Shown: positions 8,201 through 17,104, counted from the first letter of the stretch. The stretch is DNA of 55,462 nucleotides from an uncultured Clostridia bacterium (GCA_905235455.1 CAJOLL010000004.1:1-55462); one strand, 5' to 3'. A program made the numbers and translations. The notes: a model not told the origin generated them from the letters alone.

Positions 8201-10003
8201 TCACGCGTCCTCTTGTGGCTCATCAGCGGCGACCGGAGGATCCGTCTGCTCCGTACTTGACTCAGAAGACGAAGATTCCGATGATTCGGATGATTCCGAA
8301 GATGCAGGTGCTTCCGAAGAACTTGAAGGTGTTTCGGAAGGTGCCGGTGTCGCTACCGTTTCTGAAGTGCTCGACGGCGTCTCGGAAGGCGTCGGTGTCT
8401 CAACAGCCTCCGAAGAAGTTTCCGAAGGAGTCGTCTCCGTCGCAGAAGTATCAGAGGACGAATCCGCCGGCTGTGTTACGATCTCCGTAGTAGGCGCTAC
8501 AACATCCGAATTATCCGGCTTCGGTGCTGTCGGAACCGGTGTCGGATCGATGAATTCCGTCGGGCTGACTTCGCCTATCGTCGGGTCTTCCGTCGTGATC
8601 ATTTCAAGCGGAACATAACCCATCAGACCGTTCTCTTTTCGAACTTTAGCAAAATTGTCATTGCTGGCAAGAAGCGTTACCGCTTCACCTCTGGAAAGAG
8701 TATCGATCACCTGGCTGTCTAAGGACTCTTCCACATAGATCGAAGTATCATCAAACAAAGAATAAACAACGGAACCGACATTCTCATCTGCCTGATCTGT
8801 GCTTTCCGGAACCTCGATGGAATCAATGCGTCCGGTCCAGTGACTGATATTGAAAAGCACATACATACCTGTATATCCGATGATTCCGGATATAAGGAAA
8901 ATCAAAAATCCGATCAAGACATATTTCCACGGAGAGTTCTTCTTCTCTTTTTTCTTCTTTTTCGGCTTCTCATCGATCTCGCCATCGTCGTCATTATCTT
9001 CATCGGAAAGATCCGAATCATCCATGAACCGGCTCATCTGATGACGCAGTTCGTCAGACTGGATCGTCGGAGCATCTGACACGGCAGGCTGTGGCGGAAA
9101 AGCAGCCGGAGCAGCAGCCGCAGCGGCAACAGGCTTTGAGGCAACCGAAAGGTCATTACTTACGGCAGCGGCTTCAATATTCGCATCACCCGGAAGGAGC
9201 AGAGTGCTTTCCACGCGGATGACTATCGCCGTAAGACCGGCTTTAACGCCTTCATCCATGGCGCAACGGACAAGATCAGAAGCCTTCGTCTCCGGCTGAG
9301 TCGGACGGGAGATCACGGCGCCGAGTTTCTGGATCTTGACCTCCTGATCAAGACCGGTACCGATCATGACAAGTTCGTCTCCATCCATAAGTTTCAGATG
9401 GACTTTCTTATCCGGAAGAACCTCACCGTCCTGGGCAAAACGTCCGAGATACTGGGTCAGTTCATTTCTTCCCTCATGCTGGAATTCTGCTTCCTTCGGG
9501 ATCGCCCCCATCTGAACATAACGATGAGCCACGGTCTGATTCTCCGTAAGGGAGATCAGCTTACCCTGGCGGAACATCCAGATATGTGTATTACCGATAT
9601 TCAAAACGCGGAGCGTATCTCCTTCAATGATCACCATGGACATGGAGACCCGGATCTTCGCGCCGTTATGCTTTACCGACTCATTGCAGACGGTGTTGTT
9701 GAGCACGGTTACGACCTGACTGGTAAAGCTTTCATAATCCAGAACGCTCATCAGCTGAGTTGTCGCGCAGATCTCCTGCATCTTTTCGAGTACGGCCTGA
9801 AGCGTCATGGCCGCAAGTGTATCCTCGCCCTGAGCGGAGAACAATGCGCAGATCTGGATCGGTGACGTTGACTTGGCAGAGCGCACATAGGGTGCACCAT
9901 ATTCATTTGCCATACGATACAGGCTGTGGAAAAATACATTTTCCTGATTCTTGCCCTGGATCTGATTGGTTTCGCAAACTGCTGCAGACGATGTCTTACT
10001 CAT
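8201..10003 (-). CDS. Membrane-anchored PP2C-like pseudophosphatase with extracellular SH3 domain
   Basis: This 600-residue protein has a cytoplasmic PP2C-like domain (about 45-265), an Ala/Pro linker, an acidic then Lys-rich stretch (329-356), one transmembrane helix (361-384), an SH3b-like domain (about 412-470) and a 120-residue Ser/Thr/Pro/Glu tail. The PP2C fold is recognisable from GNTHIWMFRQGKL (138-150) and the GAIPKEAEFQHEGRNELTQYLG block. The metal-binding positions look lost: the DGxGG site reads SAQGED (56-61), the SDG site reads GTGL (215-218), and the final DN-T site reads AGLT (255-258). It is therefore probably a non-catalytic sensor or scaffold. The start at 10003 follows a GGAGGA site inside the end of the LCP gene; an upstream in-frame start would overlap that gene. 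Confidence 0.7.
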   Translation of the reverse strand: MSKTSSAAVCETNQIQGKNQENVFFHSLYRMANEYGAPYVRSAKSTSPIQICALFSAQGEDTLAAMTLQAVLEKMQEICATTQLMSVLDYESFTSQVVTVLNNTVCNESVKHNGAKIRVSMSMVIIEGDTLRVLNIGNTHIWMFRQGKLISLTENQTVAHRYVQMGAIPKEAEFQHEGRNELTQYLGRFAQDGEVLPDKKVHLKLMDGDELVMIGTGLDQEVKIQKLGAVISRPTQPETKASDLVRCAMDEGVKAGLTAIVIRVESTLLLPGDANIEAAAVSNDLSVASKPVAAAAAAPAAFPPQPAVSDAPTIQSDELRHQMSRFMDDSDLSDEDNDDDGEIDEKPKKKKKEKKNSPWKYVLIGFLIFLISGIIGYTGMYVLFNISHWTGRIDSIEVPESTDQADENVGSVVYSLFDDTSIYVEESLDSQVIDTLSRGEAVTLLASNDNFAKVRKENGLMGYVPLEMITTEDPTIGEVSPTEFIDPTPVPTAPKPDNSDVVAPTTEIVTQPADSSSDTSATETTPSETSSEAVETPTPSETPSSTSETVATPAPSETPSSSSEAPASSESSESSESSSSESSTEQTDPPVAADEPQEDA

Positions 10004-10004
10004 A

Positions 10005-11126
10005 TTATGCTTCCTCCCAGATAAAACGATGCAGATCTTCAAGCTGGGTATCCCAGTCCACGATCATCATCCATGGATTGTCCTGAACACGGAACATTCC
10101 ATCGGCAGGTGCACGATATTCTTTTACATTATCGAGAACATCGATCGCATCAAGAGCGACACGCATAATATCCATAGCTGTCATGTTTGTTTCAAACATG
10201 CCGGCGGAGTCTTCAAGAAGAGCTGCCTGATCGACTTTCCCGTAGGAAGCCACCTTGTGCATCAAAGCAAGGGCAAGAGTTCTCTGACGGCCCGAACGTA
10301 CATAGTCGGAGTCAAGGCTTCTGATACGGGCCCATGAAGTTGCCTGAATACCGTTAAGGAGCTGCTTACCTTCATGAGTCAGAAGCGGACAATCCTTTCC
10401 GAGAAGAGAGTTTTCTTCCAAAATGCACTGATTGGCATACTTTACTTCACCTGCTGTAACGTCGATCTCAATACCGCCGACCATATCGATAACATCAGCG
10501 GAGCTTCCGAAATCAAGCATAACGAAACGCTGGATATCCAGACCAAAGTTGTCGTTGATCGTATTGATAAGAAGACCTACACCGCCGTATGCATAGGAGT
10601 GAGTCAGTTTGTCGGTAGCCGATCTGCCTTCGATCTTTACGCCTGTATCACGCATCAGGGAAATCATCTTCAATGTGTCAGAGCGGTGATCGATCGAAAC
10701 GACCAGAATAGCATCCGCACGGCAGGTAACATCATTCGTTCCACGCGAGTCGATACCGAAAACCAGGATATTCTCAACCTTGCTGTCCTTCTGTGCCACC
10801 TTCTTGATAGGATACTTCTGATTGACATATACGCGAGTATGTCCACCCTCCGCCCAGGAAGATGCCACGTCACCGGAATCTAAATCTACGTTATCGAGAT
10901 TATCGAACTCGATCGTCTCATATTGATCTTTACTTACAAACGGAGTATTAACAAAGCCTACTGCCCCCATAAGGCGGTATACATAGATAAATGCGCCCAG
11001 TCCGAGACCGAGTACGGCGCAAAGGATAAAGCACAACACTCGTATTACGATACGGACCTTGGACTTTTTCGGTGTACTATTTCCCGTTTCCGCATTGGGA
11101 CGCTTGTCTTTTGTATTAGAATTCAT
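10005..11126 (-). CDS. LytR-CpsA-Psr (LCP) family cell wall polymer transferase
   Basis: LCP enzymes transfer undecaprenyl-linked anionic glycopolymers to peptidoglycan on the outer membrane face. The 373-residue protein has a short basic cytoplasmic tail, one transmembrane helix (about 22-46) and an extracellular LCP domain. Visible motifs include LVFGIDSRG, CRADAILVVSID, SLMRDTGVKI and the later SWARIRSLDSDYVRSGRQRTL, supplying the Arg and Asp residues used for pyrophosphate and Mg binding. The start at 11126 follows an AAAGGG site. Its stop lies one base upstream of the PP2C-like pseudophosphatase start, so the two are translated together. Confidence 0.9.
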   Translation of the reverse strand: MNSNTKDKRPNAETGNSTPKKSKVRIVIRVLCFILCAVLGLGLGAFIYVYRLMGAVGFVNTPFVSKDQYETIEFDNLDNVDLDSGDVASSWAEGGHTRVYVNQKYPIKKVAQKDSKVENILVFGIDSRGTNDVTCRADAILVVSIDHRSDTLKMISLMRDTGVKIEGRSATDKLTHSYAYGGVGLLINTINDNFGLDIQRFVMLDFGSSADVIDMVGGIEIDVTAGEVKYANQCILEENSLLGKDCPLLTHEGKQLLNGIQATSWARIRSLDSDYVRSGRQRTLALALMHKVASYGKVDQAALLEDSAGMFETNMTAMDIMRVALDAIDVLDNVKEYRAPADGMFRVQDNPWMMIVDWDTQLEDLHRFIWEEA

Positions 11127-11152
11127 ATATTTTCCCTTTCTTAACATGCACC

Positions 11153-11181
11153 ATATTACCCGATTTGCCGTTATATTTCAA
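11153..11181 (-). promoter_or_regulatory. Promoter for the LCP / pseudophosphatase operon
   Basis: On the minus strand TTGAAA (11181-11176) and TAATAT (11158-11153) are 17 bases apart, 27 bases before the LCP ATG. It is back to back with the promoter of the DUF3048 lipoprotein gene; the two -35 boxes are 8 bases apart. Confidence 0.6.
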
Positions 11182-11189
11182 TGTTATGC

Positions 11190-11216
11190 TTGATATTTCA
11201 CGCGTTATGTTACAAT
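11190..11216 (+). promoter_or_regulatory. Promoter for the DUF3048 lipoprotein gene
   Basis: TACAAT (11211-11216) is preceded by a TG one base upstream (an extended -10). A TTGATA at 11190-11195 stands 15 bases before it, which is short but tolerable with an extended -10. An AAGGAG ribosome site (11235-11240) lies 7 bases before the ATG at 11248. Confidence 0.6.
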
Positions 11217-11247
11217 AGAGTCATATTACGAATTAAGGAGAAAGCAA

Positions 11248-12459
11248 ATGAAAAAGCAACTCATTAAGATCGTGTCTCTTTCGATGTCGCTCATGCTTTT
11301 CTCACTGCCGCTTCTGGCATGCGGGAAAAAAGAATCAGAATCTGTTTCTTATGAGACGTGGTGGACATCTGAAACAACCGAAGCCTCCAGCGAGGAGATC
11401 ACAACACAGACCACGGAGCCGTCTGAGACTCCGACCTCTGAGACCGAAGCTCCGACAGTCATCGAGAATCCTTTCACGGGTCTGATCGAGATGGACGCGG
11501 AAAATGCAGGCAAAAGAGGTATCGGTATCACGATCAACAACTGCAAGGTAGCAAACCCGCAACGCGGAACAAGCGAGGCATCCGTTATTTTCGAATATGA
11601 AACAGAAGGCGGCCAGACCCGTCTTCTCTGCCTGTATCCTGATATTTCAAAAGTGCCGCTCGTCGGTGCCGTAAGATCCGGCCGTGTCGGTGCCGCAGAT
11701 ATGTGTGCAGGCACCGGAGCGATCTTTGTCTGCTGGGGCGCCGATTATACAGCCGTTCCGAGCCATGTCAAAAACAACAATATTACATGGATTGATACCA
11801 ACAACTACATCTATGATACTCTCCATGGACATGATGCTGATGAAGTTCCGGAAAAATACTATTGTTGGCGTGACCGTGAATGGATGAACGAGCCGGGTCA
11901 CAGAACCGGTATCGAGCACTGCGGTGTTACACGCGGTGACTTCATCCTGAGAGCTACAGAAAAGCTCGACATCGATATCAATGGCGAAATGCCGAGAATG
12001 TTTAACTTTGTGGAAACCGGAACCGCAAGCATGAAAGACGCCAGATCCTGCTCTGAGATCAATGTATATCTCTCCGGCACCAACGATGACGCACTGTTTG
12101 TTTACAACGAAGCAGAAAAAGTCTACTACAAGAGCCAGTACAACGGAGATCCGCAGATCGACTGTAACGTAGACAAGCAGATCAGTTTCACCAACGTCTT
12201 TGCTCTCTACTGCCCGATCAACTTAAGACCCGGCGAGAGCAGTGGCGAGCGTCATAAGGATATCCACATGGAAGAAGGCGGAAAAGGCTATTATGTTTCC
12301 TGCGGTAAACTTCAGGAGATTACATGGACCAAGCCGACACCGAATGATCCGATCAAGTGCTATGATAAAGACGGCAAAGAGATCGAAGTCAATGCCGGAA
12401 AGTCATACATCTGCATCGTTGACACAGACTACTATGAAAAGACATCCTATAAGGATTAA
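11248..12459 (+). CDS. DUF3048 (YerB-like) lipoprotein
   Basis: The 403-residue protein starts with a lipoprotein signal peptide ending in a lipobox LLAC with the lipidated Cys at 25, then a Glu/Ser/Thr-rich linker (about 28-75). The body matches the DUF3048 family, with the segments GIGITINNC, SVIFEYETEGGQTRLLCLY and PLVGAVRSGRVGAADMC near residues 90-155. It is exported and tethered to the outer membrane face. The molecular function of the family is unknown to me. It is divergent from the LCP/pseudophosphatase pair with promoters back to back, which hints at a shared envelope role. A strong terminator follows. Confidence 0.85.
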   Translation: MKKQLIKIVSLSMSLMLFSLPLLACGKKESESVSYETWWTSETTEASSEEITTQTTEPSETPTSETEAPTVIENPFTGLIEMDAENAGKRGIGITINNCKVANPQRGTSEASVIFEYETEGGQTRLLCLYPDISKVPLVGAVRSGRVGAADMCAGTGAIFVCWGADYTAVPSHVKNNNITWIDTNNYIYDTLHGHDADEVPEKYYCWRDREWMNEPGHRTGIEHCGVTRGDFILRATEKLDIDINGEMPRMFNFVETGTASMKDARSCSEINVYLSGTNDDALFVYNEAEKVYYKSQYNGDPQIDCNVDKQISFTNVFALYCPINLRPGESSGERHKDIHMEEGGKGYYVSCGKLQEITWTKPTPNDPIKCYDKDGKEIEVNAGKSYICIVDTDYYEKTSYKD

Positions 12460-12480
12460 TTTCAATCAGAGTGAACTCGA

Positions 12481-12507
12481 AAGGAGCGGCAGTGCCGCTC
12501 CTTTTTT
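12481..12507 (+). terminator. Intrinsic terminator after the DUF3048 gene
   Basis: GGAGCGGC (12483-12490) and GCCGCTCC (12494-12501) form a perfect 8-bp stem with a 3-base loop. It is flanked by AA/TT pairs and followed by a run of T to 12507. It lies 24 bases after the stop codon. Confidence 0.9.
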
Positions 12508-12533
12508 ATGTCAAAACAGCAAAAATTCAACGA

Positions 12534-12893
12534 TCAGCTCTTCAAAACACCCGTCAGCTCGGAATAAGAAAGAGGTCTGATGATGACTTCTTCTTTCGTT
12601 TCATCGAGCTGGTAAGGCTCAAGTGCTTTTAGCGCCTTATCATAAGGAAGCATGCCGATGATCTTCTTATCTGTTGTACTCAGAAACAAAAGGAGGAAAC
12701 GAGGCGTCTCATTATAAAAATCCTGTGGTTTTTTCAGCAGACGTGTTGCAACTCCCTCATTTAAAGTAAAAGCGCCGGCCGGATTTCCGTTTTTATCCGA
12801 TTCGAAGTTATACGAAGGAACATACGCATTCATCCACAAAGGAGAACCCGCTTTTTCTTTATCGGCTTCTTTTCTACGATCGAAAATGCCCAT
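12534..12893 (-). CDS. Small conserved-looking cytoplasmic protein of unknown function
   Basis: This 119-residue protein has no signal peptide or membrane helix. After a charged N-terminus it has alternating strand/helix character, with PLWMNAYVPSYN, AFTLNEGVATRLLKK and PRFLLLFLSTTDKKIIGMLPYDKAL as its most recognisable segments. I do not recognise the family; a distant SseB-like fold is conceivable but not supported. It is the last gene of the long minus-strand run, 3 bases after the VanZ-like gene. It faces the DUF3048 terminator, which may serve both directions. Confidence 0.6.
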   Translation of the reverse strand: MGIFDRRKEADKEKAGSPLWMNAYVPSYNFESDKNGNPAGAFTLNEGVATRLLKKPQDFYNETPRFLLLFLSTTDKKIIGMLPYDKALKALEPYQLDETKEEVIIRPLSYSELTGVLKS

Positions 12894-12896
12894 AGA

Positions 12897-13475
12897 TCAA
12901 ACCTCCTCTACATTCGTATTATCTGAGATCATGCCGATCGTTGATTTTCTGTTTTTCACATAGATGTAGATCGACACGACAATGCGGATGATCAGCATGA
13001 GAACTACGGCTCCCGAGAAATCAAGGAGCACGTCAAACAAACTGGATGAACGCCCGTCAACGAAGATCTGGTGGTATTCATCCGCTGCGGCAGAAAGTGC
13101 CGTGATCCAAAGAGATACGGCAATGTAGACTTCGTTATCATTTTTCAGTTTATCGAGACGTCCTGAAACAGGGACATTTTCACCGGACTTAATATGATTG
13201 GTGGCAAACATGGCAATGTAGGAAAACACGGAAAGCACCAGAAATTCAAAGATATGTGCGCAACTTCTGATAAGTTCCTCATTTACGGTAATATGGAAAA
13301 TTTCCGCAATTCTTTCGATCAGGTCCTGTGAACGCAGCGAGGATACATCTGCAGACTCCGAAGAAAGTGAAAAAATCACCGCCAGCCACCCGATAACGAG
13401 CAGCCACATGATGAACGCAAAAAGGAAGTATAACAGATGTAAGGTCGTTTTCGGTTTTTCCTGTGTCAGACCCAT
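12897..13475 (-). CDS. VanZ-like family membrane protein
   Basis: The 192-residue protein has four predicted membrane helices (about 13-39, 72-95, 112-132 and 145-172). The VanZ signature runs through FSLSSESADVS, the helix start CAHIFEFLVLSVF, and the later SAAADEYHQIFVDGRSSSLFDVLLDFSGA. VanZ itself gives low-level teicoplanin resistance; chromosomal VanZ-like proteins are of unknown function. The start at 13475 is preceded by AAGGAG; an upstream start would use no ribosome site. It lies 82 bases after smpB in the same orientation. Confidence 0.85.
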   Translation of the reverse strand: MGLTQEKPKTTLHLLYFLFAFIMWLLVIGWLAVIFSLSSESADVSSLRSQDLIERIAEIFHITVNEELIRSCAHIFEFLVLSVFSYIAMFATNHIKSGENVPVSGRLDKLKNDNEVYIAVSLWITALSAAADEYHQIFVDGRSSSLFDVLLDFSGAVVLMLIIRIVVSIYIYVKNRKSTIGMISDNTNVEEV

Positions 13476-13557
13476 TACTTGACGTCTCCTTTTAGGGTTA
13501 CATATCAAGTATACTACAAATGCCGGAAGTTCTCAAAATAATTAGCGAATGATCAAT

Positions 13558-14031
13558 TCACCCGTTATTTCTCTGTCCCTTCATCGCTCTGTCGATATCA
13601 CGCTTTGCGGTCTTTTCTGCCGCTGAATCACGCTTATCAAAGTTCTTCTTACCTCTGGCAAGACCAATTTCGAACTTGACCTTTCCGTCCTTAAAATAGC
13701 ATTTGGTCGGAACAATCGTCAGTCCGTCCTGCTTGACTGTTGAAAACAGACGGATAATCTCACTTTTGTGCATCAGGAGTTTTCGTGTTCTCATCGGATC
13801 CGGATTGAAACGGTTTCCCTGTTCGTACGGACTGATATGTACGCCGATCAGAAAGATCTCACCATCTTTTACCTGTACATAACTGTCCTTTAAGTTTACC
13901 TTGCCGGCTCGAAGAGATTTTACTTCGGTTCCGGAAAGTACGATACCTGCTTCGAATTTCTCGTCAATATAATAATCGTGGAATGCTTTTCTGTTTTCCG
14001 CGATGATCTTTATCCCCTTTTTAATTGCCAT
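13558..14031 (-). CDS. smpB: SsrA-binding protein SmpB
   Basis: SmpB binds tmRNA and brings it to stalled ribosomes for trans-translation. The 157-residue protein matches the family length. It contains [18 protein letters not shown] at the N-terminus, [21 protein letters not shown], and the basic C-terminal tail after [14 protein letters not shown], which mimics mRNA in the decoding site. An AGGAGG site precedes the ATG, and the start overlaps the end of tsaD by 11 bases. No tmRNA gene is visible nearby. With rqcH at 734 the window encodes parts of two ribosome-rescue pathways. Confidence 0.97.
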   Translation of the reverse strand: MAIKKGIKIIAENRKAFHDYYIDEKFEAGIVLSGTEVKSLRAGKVNLKDSYVQVKDGEIFLIGVHISPYEQGNRFNPDPMRTRKLLMHKSEIIRLFSTVKQDGLTIVPTKCYFKDGKVKFEIGLARGKKNFDKRDSAAEKTAKRDIDRAMKGQRNNG

Positions 14032-15043
14032 AAGTTCCTCCTAATTCCAGGGACGGATATGCATTCATATCCAGTTCGTCACGAACCCCTTCTCGGAAAG
14101 CATAGTACCCGGCAGAAGCGATCATTGCTGCATTATCCGTACAGTAGGCCATTTTCGGAAGACATATCTGACATCTTCTCTTTTTTGCCAGATCTTCGAC
14201 TTTCTGTCTCAGGCAGGAATTGGCGGAAACACCACCGGCCAGACAGATCTTTTTCATACCTGTAAGTTTTACCGCCTTGTCCAAACGGTCACAAAGGATC
14301 GAGCAGATCGCATCCTGGTAGGATGCAGCAAAATCATTGATATCCACATCTCCGCCACTCTGACGGATCTGATTAATTGTATTTAAAGCCGCAGTCTTGA
14401 TCCCGCTGAAAGAGAAATCCAGGGAATCCGTAATCTTCGGAGACGGGAAAGAAAATGCATTCGGATCTCCCGTTTTACTCGCTTTATCCAGTTTCGGTCC
14501 GCCCGGATAACCGAGTCCGATTACTCTTGCGATCTTGTCGAACGCTTCACCTGCTGCATCATCACGTGTACTGCAGATGCATTCCATATCCGGATAGTCC
14601 TTCACCAGAAGTATCTCACTGTGGCCGCCGGAGACAACAAGACAAAGGAACGGCGGTTCCCAAGAAAGATCCGTCAGATAGTTCGCCGCGATATGGCCGG
14701 CCATATGATTGACTCCGACAAGAGGGATCTTCTTGACCTCGCAAAGTGCTTTTGCAGCGGAAACACCGACCAGAAGCGCGCCGACAAGTCCGGGACCTTT
14801 CGTTACACATACACAGTCGATATCGTCATAACCGACACCTGCCTGCTTCATGGTTTCAGAGATAACGGGTACGATCGCCTCCACATGCATACGAGAAGCG
14901 ATCTCAGGAACAACACCTCCGTACTGACTGTGAAGATCCGCCTGCGAAGCGATCATGCTCGCACGGACGATGCGGCCGTCTTCAATGACCGCACATGCTG
15001 TTTCATCACAAGATGATTCAATTCCTAACGATAATACCGACAT
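14021..15043 (-). CDS. tsaD: tRNA N6-threonylcarbamoyladenosine transferase TsaD
   Basis: TsaD transfers the threonylcarbamoyl group from TC-AMP to A37 of ANN-decoding tRNAs, working with TsaB and TsaE. The 340-residue ASKHA-fold protein begins [16 protein letters not shown] and has the metal-binding GVNHMAGH motif (His pair near 110-114), [13 protein letters not shown], and the C-terminal [12 protein letters not shown]. Length and motifs are standard. It overlaps smpB by 11 bases and starts 9 bases after the degenerate hydrolase gene. Confidence 0.97.
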   Translation of the reverse strand: MSVLSLGIESSCDETACAVIEDGRIVRASMIASQADLHSQYGGVVPEIASRMHVEAIVPVISETMKQAGVGYDDIDCVCVTKGPGLVGALLVGVSAAKALCEVKKIPLVGVNHMAGHIAANYLTDLSWEPPFLCLVVSGGHSEILLVKDYPDMECICSTRDDAAGEAFDKIARVIGLGYPGGPKLDKASKTGDPNAFSFPSPKITDSLDFSFSGIKTAALNTINQIRQSGGDVDINDFAASYQDAICSILCDRLDKAVKLTGMKKICLAGGVSANSCLRQKVEDLAKKRRCQICLPKMAYCTDNAAMIASAGYYAFREGVRDELDMNAYPSLELGGTYGN

Positions 15044-15052
15044 TTCTACCTC

Positions 15053-16069
15053 TTACTTAAAGTATTGTTCCAGAAATTCCGTCAATTCGGCTCGATAGCC
15101 TTCCTGGTCGATCATATAAGCTTCACAGTAGCCTGCACCTGAGATCATCATCGATTTCGTCGTATTCGGATTCAGACGTTTTCTCTCTTCAACGATCTGA
15201 CCGATCTTATCTGAGCCGACAAAAGTATCTCGACCTCCGTATATGATACAAACAGGAATCGGAAGTCTGGATATCTCGGTCGCAAGATTGACGCTGCCGG
15301 ATTCACCGGCCGAGATCCTGATCGCATACGGAACAAAATACTTAGTGATGAAAGCCATCTTTGACTTCTTTTCGACAAACGGAATGATGTAATCATCCGA
15401 ATTCTTGGCCGGGGAATCGAGAATAATGCCGGAGATGTAGGTCACGTCAAACCCGAGATCCTGGATCCTCTGGCTGTATCCTTCAAGCGCTTCCGTATCC
15501 GAGGACTGCGGAAGCTTGTCCATGGCCAAAAGACAGGCACTGCAGCCGGACCCGATGCCGTAAAGAATAACATCCGTCGTAACAGAAATCTTCTTTACAT
15601 GTTTGATCGCGCCCAGGACATCCATCCATTCTAGGTACCCGTACCCGCAGATCGCACCGCTGCTTTCACCGGAGTTCCGAAGATCGAAAAGGAAAACGTT
15701 AAAGTGCATATTCAGAAAGTCTTCGATCATCTGGACCATCGAAACATTAAACGGAAGACGGTTCGACTGGGTATCATGAACGACAATGATCGTACTGATC
15801 GGATCATCGGTCTTAAAAAACCATCCGGAAAGCTGCGTCTGATCATCCGCCGAAACAAAACTCGTTGCCGAATAAGGCGGAAGAACATTGGAAGGAATAT
15901 TCGGAAGTTCTTTCTTGTCGATACTCATCAGGTCGTTTGCCGTAGTCGTTGTCAAAACGATGATACCGATAGTTGCGGCGGCAAGCACACTGAGCACAAG
16001 CGCAATACGGACGATCAGACCTGACAGAGAAAGTTTCTTTCCTTCACGCTTTATCAATCCTCTTCCCAT
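15053..16069 (-). CDS. Alpha/beta-hydrolase-fold membrane protein with degenerate catalytic triad
   Basis: The 338-residue protein has a basic N-terminus, one transmembrane helix (about 17-41) and an extracellular alpha/beta-hydrolase domain. Fold landmarks are IIVVHDTQSNR (oxyanion-side loop, 94-104), FLFDLRNSGESSG (127-138), YGIGSGCSA (170-178) and YGGRDTFV (277-284). In typical relatives these last segments read YGxSMGA for the nucleophile elbow and GAGH for the catalytic His. Here the nucleophile position is Gly173 (Ser174 is one residue off) and the His position is Tyr314 in GAGYCEAY; Asp281 is kept. It is probably not an active serine hydrolase. It sits between corA-like and tsaD in the operon. 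Confidence 0.7.
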   Translation of the reverse strand: MGRGLIKREGKKLSLSGLIVRIALVLSVLAAATIGIIVLTTTTANDLMSIDKKELPNIPSNVLPPYSATSFVSADDQTQLSGWFFKTDDPISTIIVVHDTQSNRLPFNVSMVQMIEDFLNMHFNVFLFDLRNSGESSGAICGYGYLEWMDVLGAIKHVKKISVTTDVILYGIGSGCSACLLAMDKLPQSSDTEALEGYSQRIQDLGFDVTYISGIILDSPAKNSDDYIIPFVEKKSKMAFITKYFVPYAIRISAGESGSVNLATEISRLPIPVCIIYGGRDTFVGSDKIGQIVEERKRLNPNTTKSMMISGAGYCEAYMIDQEGYRAELTEFLEQYFK

Positions 16070-16078
16070 ATTCACCTC

Positions 16079-17059
16079 TTACAGCATGCGGTGCTTTCGA
16101 AGGATCACGACAGCAACACCGATACTGAAAATACCGGAAAGCAAAAGAATGAAGAACGGAACGGGCTGTGAAGCAAAGTTAGAATCCCACGGCATCGGAC
16201 AGTTCTGTCCGAAGAAACTGGAAATGATCGTCGGAACGGAAAGAGCGATCGTGGCCGCTGCCATGATCTTCATGATGTCGTTCATGTTGTTGTTGATGAT
16301 CGAAGCATATGCATCGAGAGTATGACTTACGACGGACATGTAGATATCCGCCATCTCCTCTGCCTGCTTAAACTCGATAATAACGTCATCGAGGAGCTCA
16401 TCATCCTCCTCATAATGACGGATCGTCGTCGATCCGTGATTGAGTTTTTCAAGTACAGCCTCATCGGACTTCAGGGATGTCGAAAAATATACCAAGGTCT
16501 TCGACAAGTCAAGAAGTCTGTAAAGTTCCTTATTTGTCGTGATCTTCGCCAGTTCTTTTTCCGAAGACTCGATACTCTTGTCGACCTGACGAAGAAGGCG
16601 CAGATACTCCCCTGCCGCCGCATTCATGATCTGGATCGCAAATCGGTTTCTGTAACCAACTTTACATTCCTTCACCTGATTCTCCGCAAATGCATTTAAG
16701 AACGGCACTTCTCGGAGGGATACAGTAATGATCTGTCTCTTTTTGATGATGATACCGAGCGGAACGGTCTCAAGAAGGTCGGGACGACCATTATCTCTGA
16801 CATAAGGAATATCCACGATCATCAGAAGAGAATCCGAATCCGCATCCGCATCGATACGCGGTCTCTCCTCATCATCCAGAGGATTGCGGATGAACTCTTC
16901 CGGCACATCCAGTTTTTCCAGAAGTTCCGAGATCTCATCATCCGAAGGCGCGAAAAGATTGATCCAGCAGTCATCACAGATCTTATTTGTTCTTTGGATC
17001 TTACTGACGGTCCTGTCGTTTTTTGTTTTCACGTCTTCCGAAATGTAGATATTCAGCAT
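16079..17059 (-). CDS. corA: CorA-family divalent cation transporter, variant selectivity motif
   Basis: The 326-residue protein has the CorA layout: N-terminal cytoplasmic alpha/beta domain (1-about 150), the long stalk helix (about 150-262), and two C-terminal transmembrane helices (about 264-283 and 301-321). It ends with a basic tail. CorA pentamers carry Mg2+ or Co2+ inward. The universally quoted G-M-N selectivity motif at the end of the first membrane helix reads G-Q-N (284-286), followed by CPMPW. Several CorA relatives depart from GMN and may have other substrates or direction. Starts 45 bases downstream of dut. Confidence 0.8.
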   Translation of the reverse strand: MLNIYISEDVKTKNDRTVSKIQRTNKICDDCWINLFAPSDDEISELLEKLDVPEEFIRNPLDDEERPRIDADADSDSLLMIVDIPYVRDNGRPDLLETVPLGIIIKKRQIITVSLREVPFLNAFAENQVKECKVGYRNRFAIQIMNAAAGEYLRLLRQVDKSIESSEKELAKITTNKELYRLLDLSKTLVYFSTSLKSDEAVLEKLNHGSTTIRHYEEDDELLDDVIIEFKQAEEMADIYMSVVSHTLDAYASIINNNMNDIMKIMAAATIALSVPTIISSFFGQNCPMPWDSNFASQPVPFFILLLSGIFSIGVAVVILRKHRML

Positions 17060-17104
17060 ATTCGTCGCACCTTTTCTCAGAATCAGTCTATTTTACCACA
17101 AGAA

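Noticed and set aside
8210-8500. Repetitive Ser/Glu/Pro-coding DNA at the 3' end of the PP2C-like gene as a minisatellite
   Set aside because: The repetition is explained by the low-complexity extracellular tail of the protein; units are irregular.
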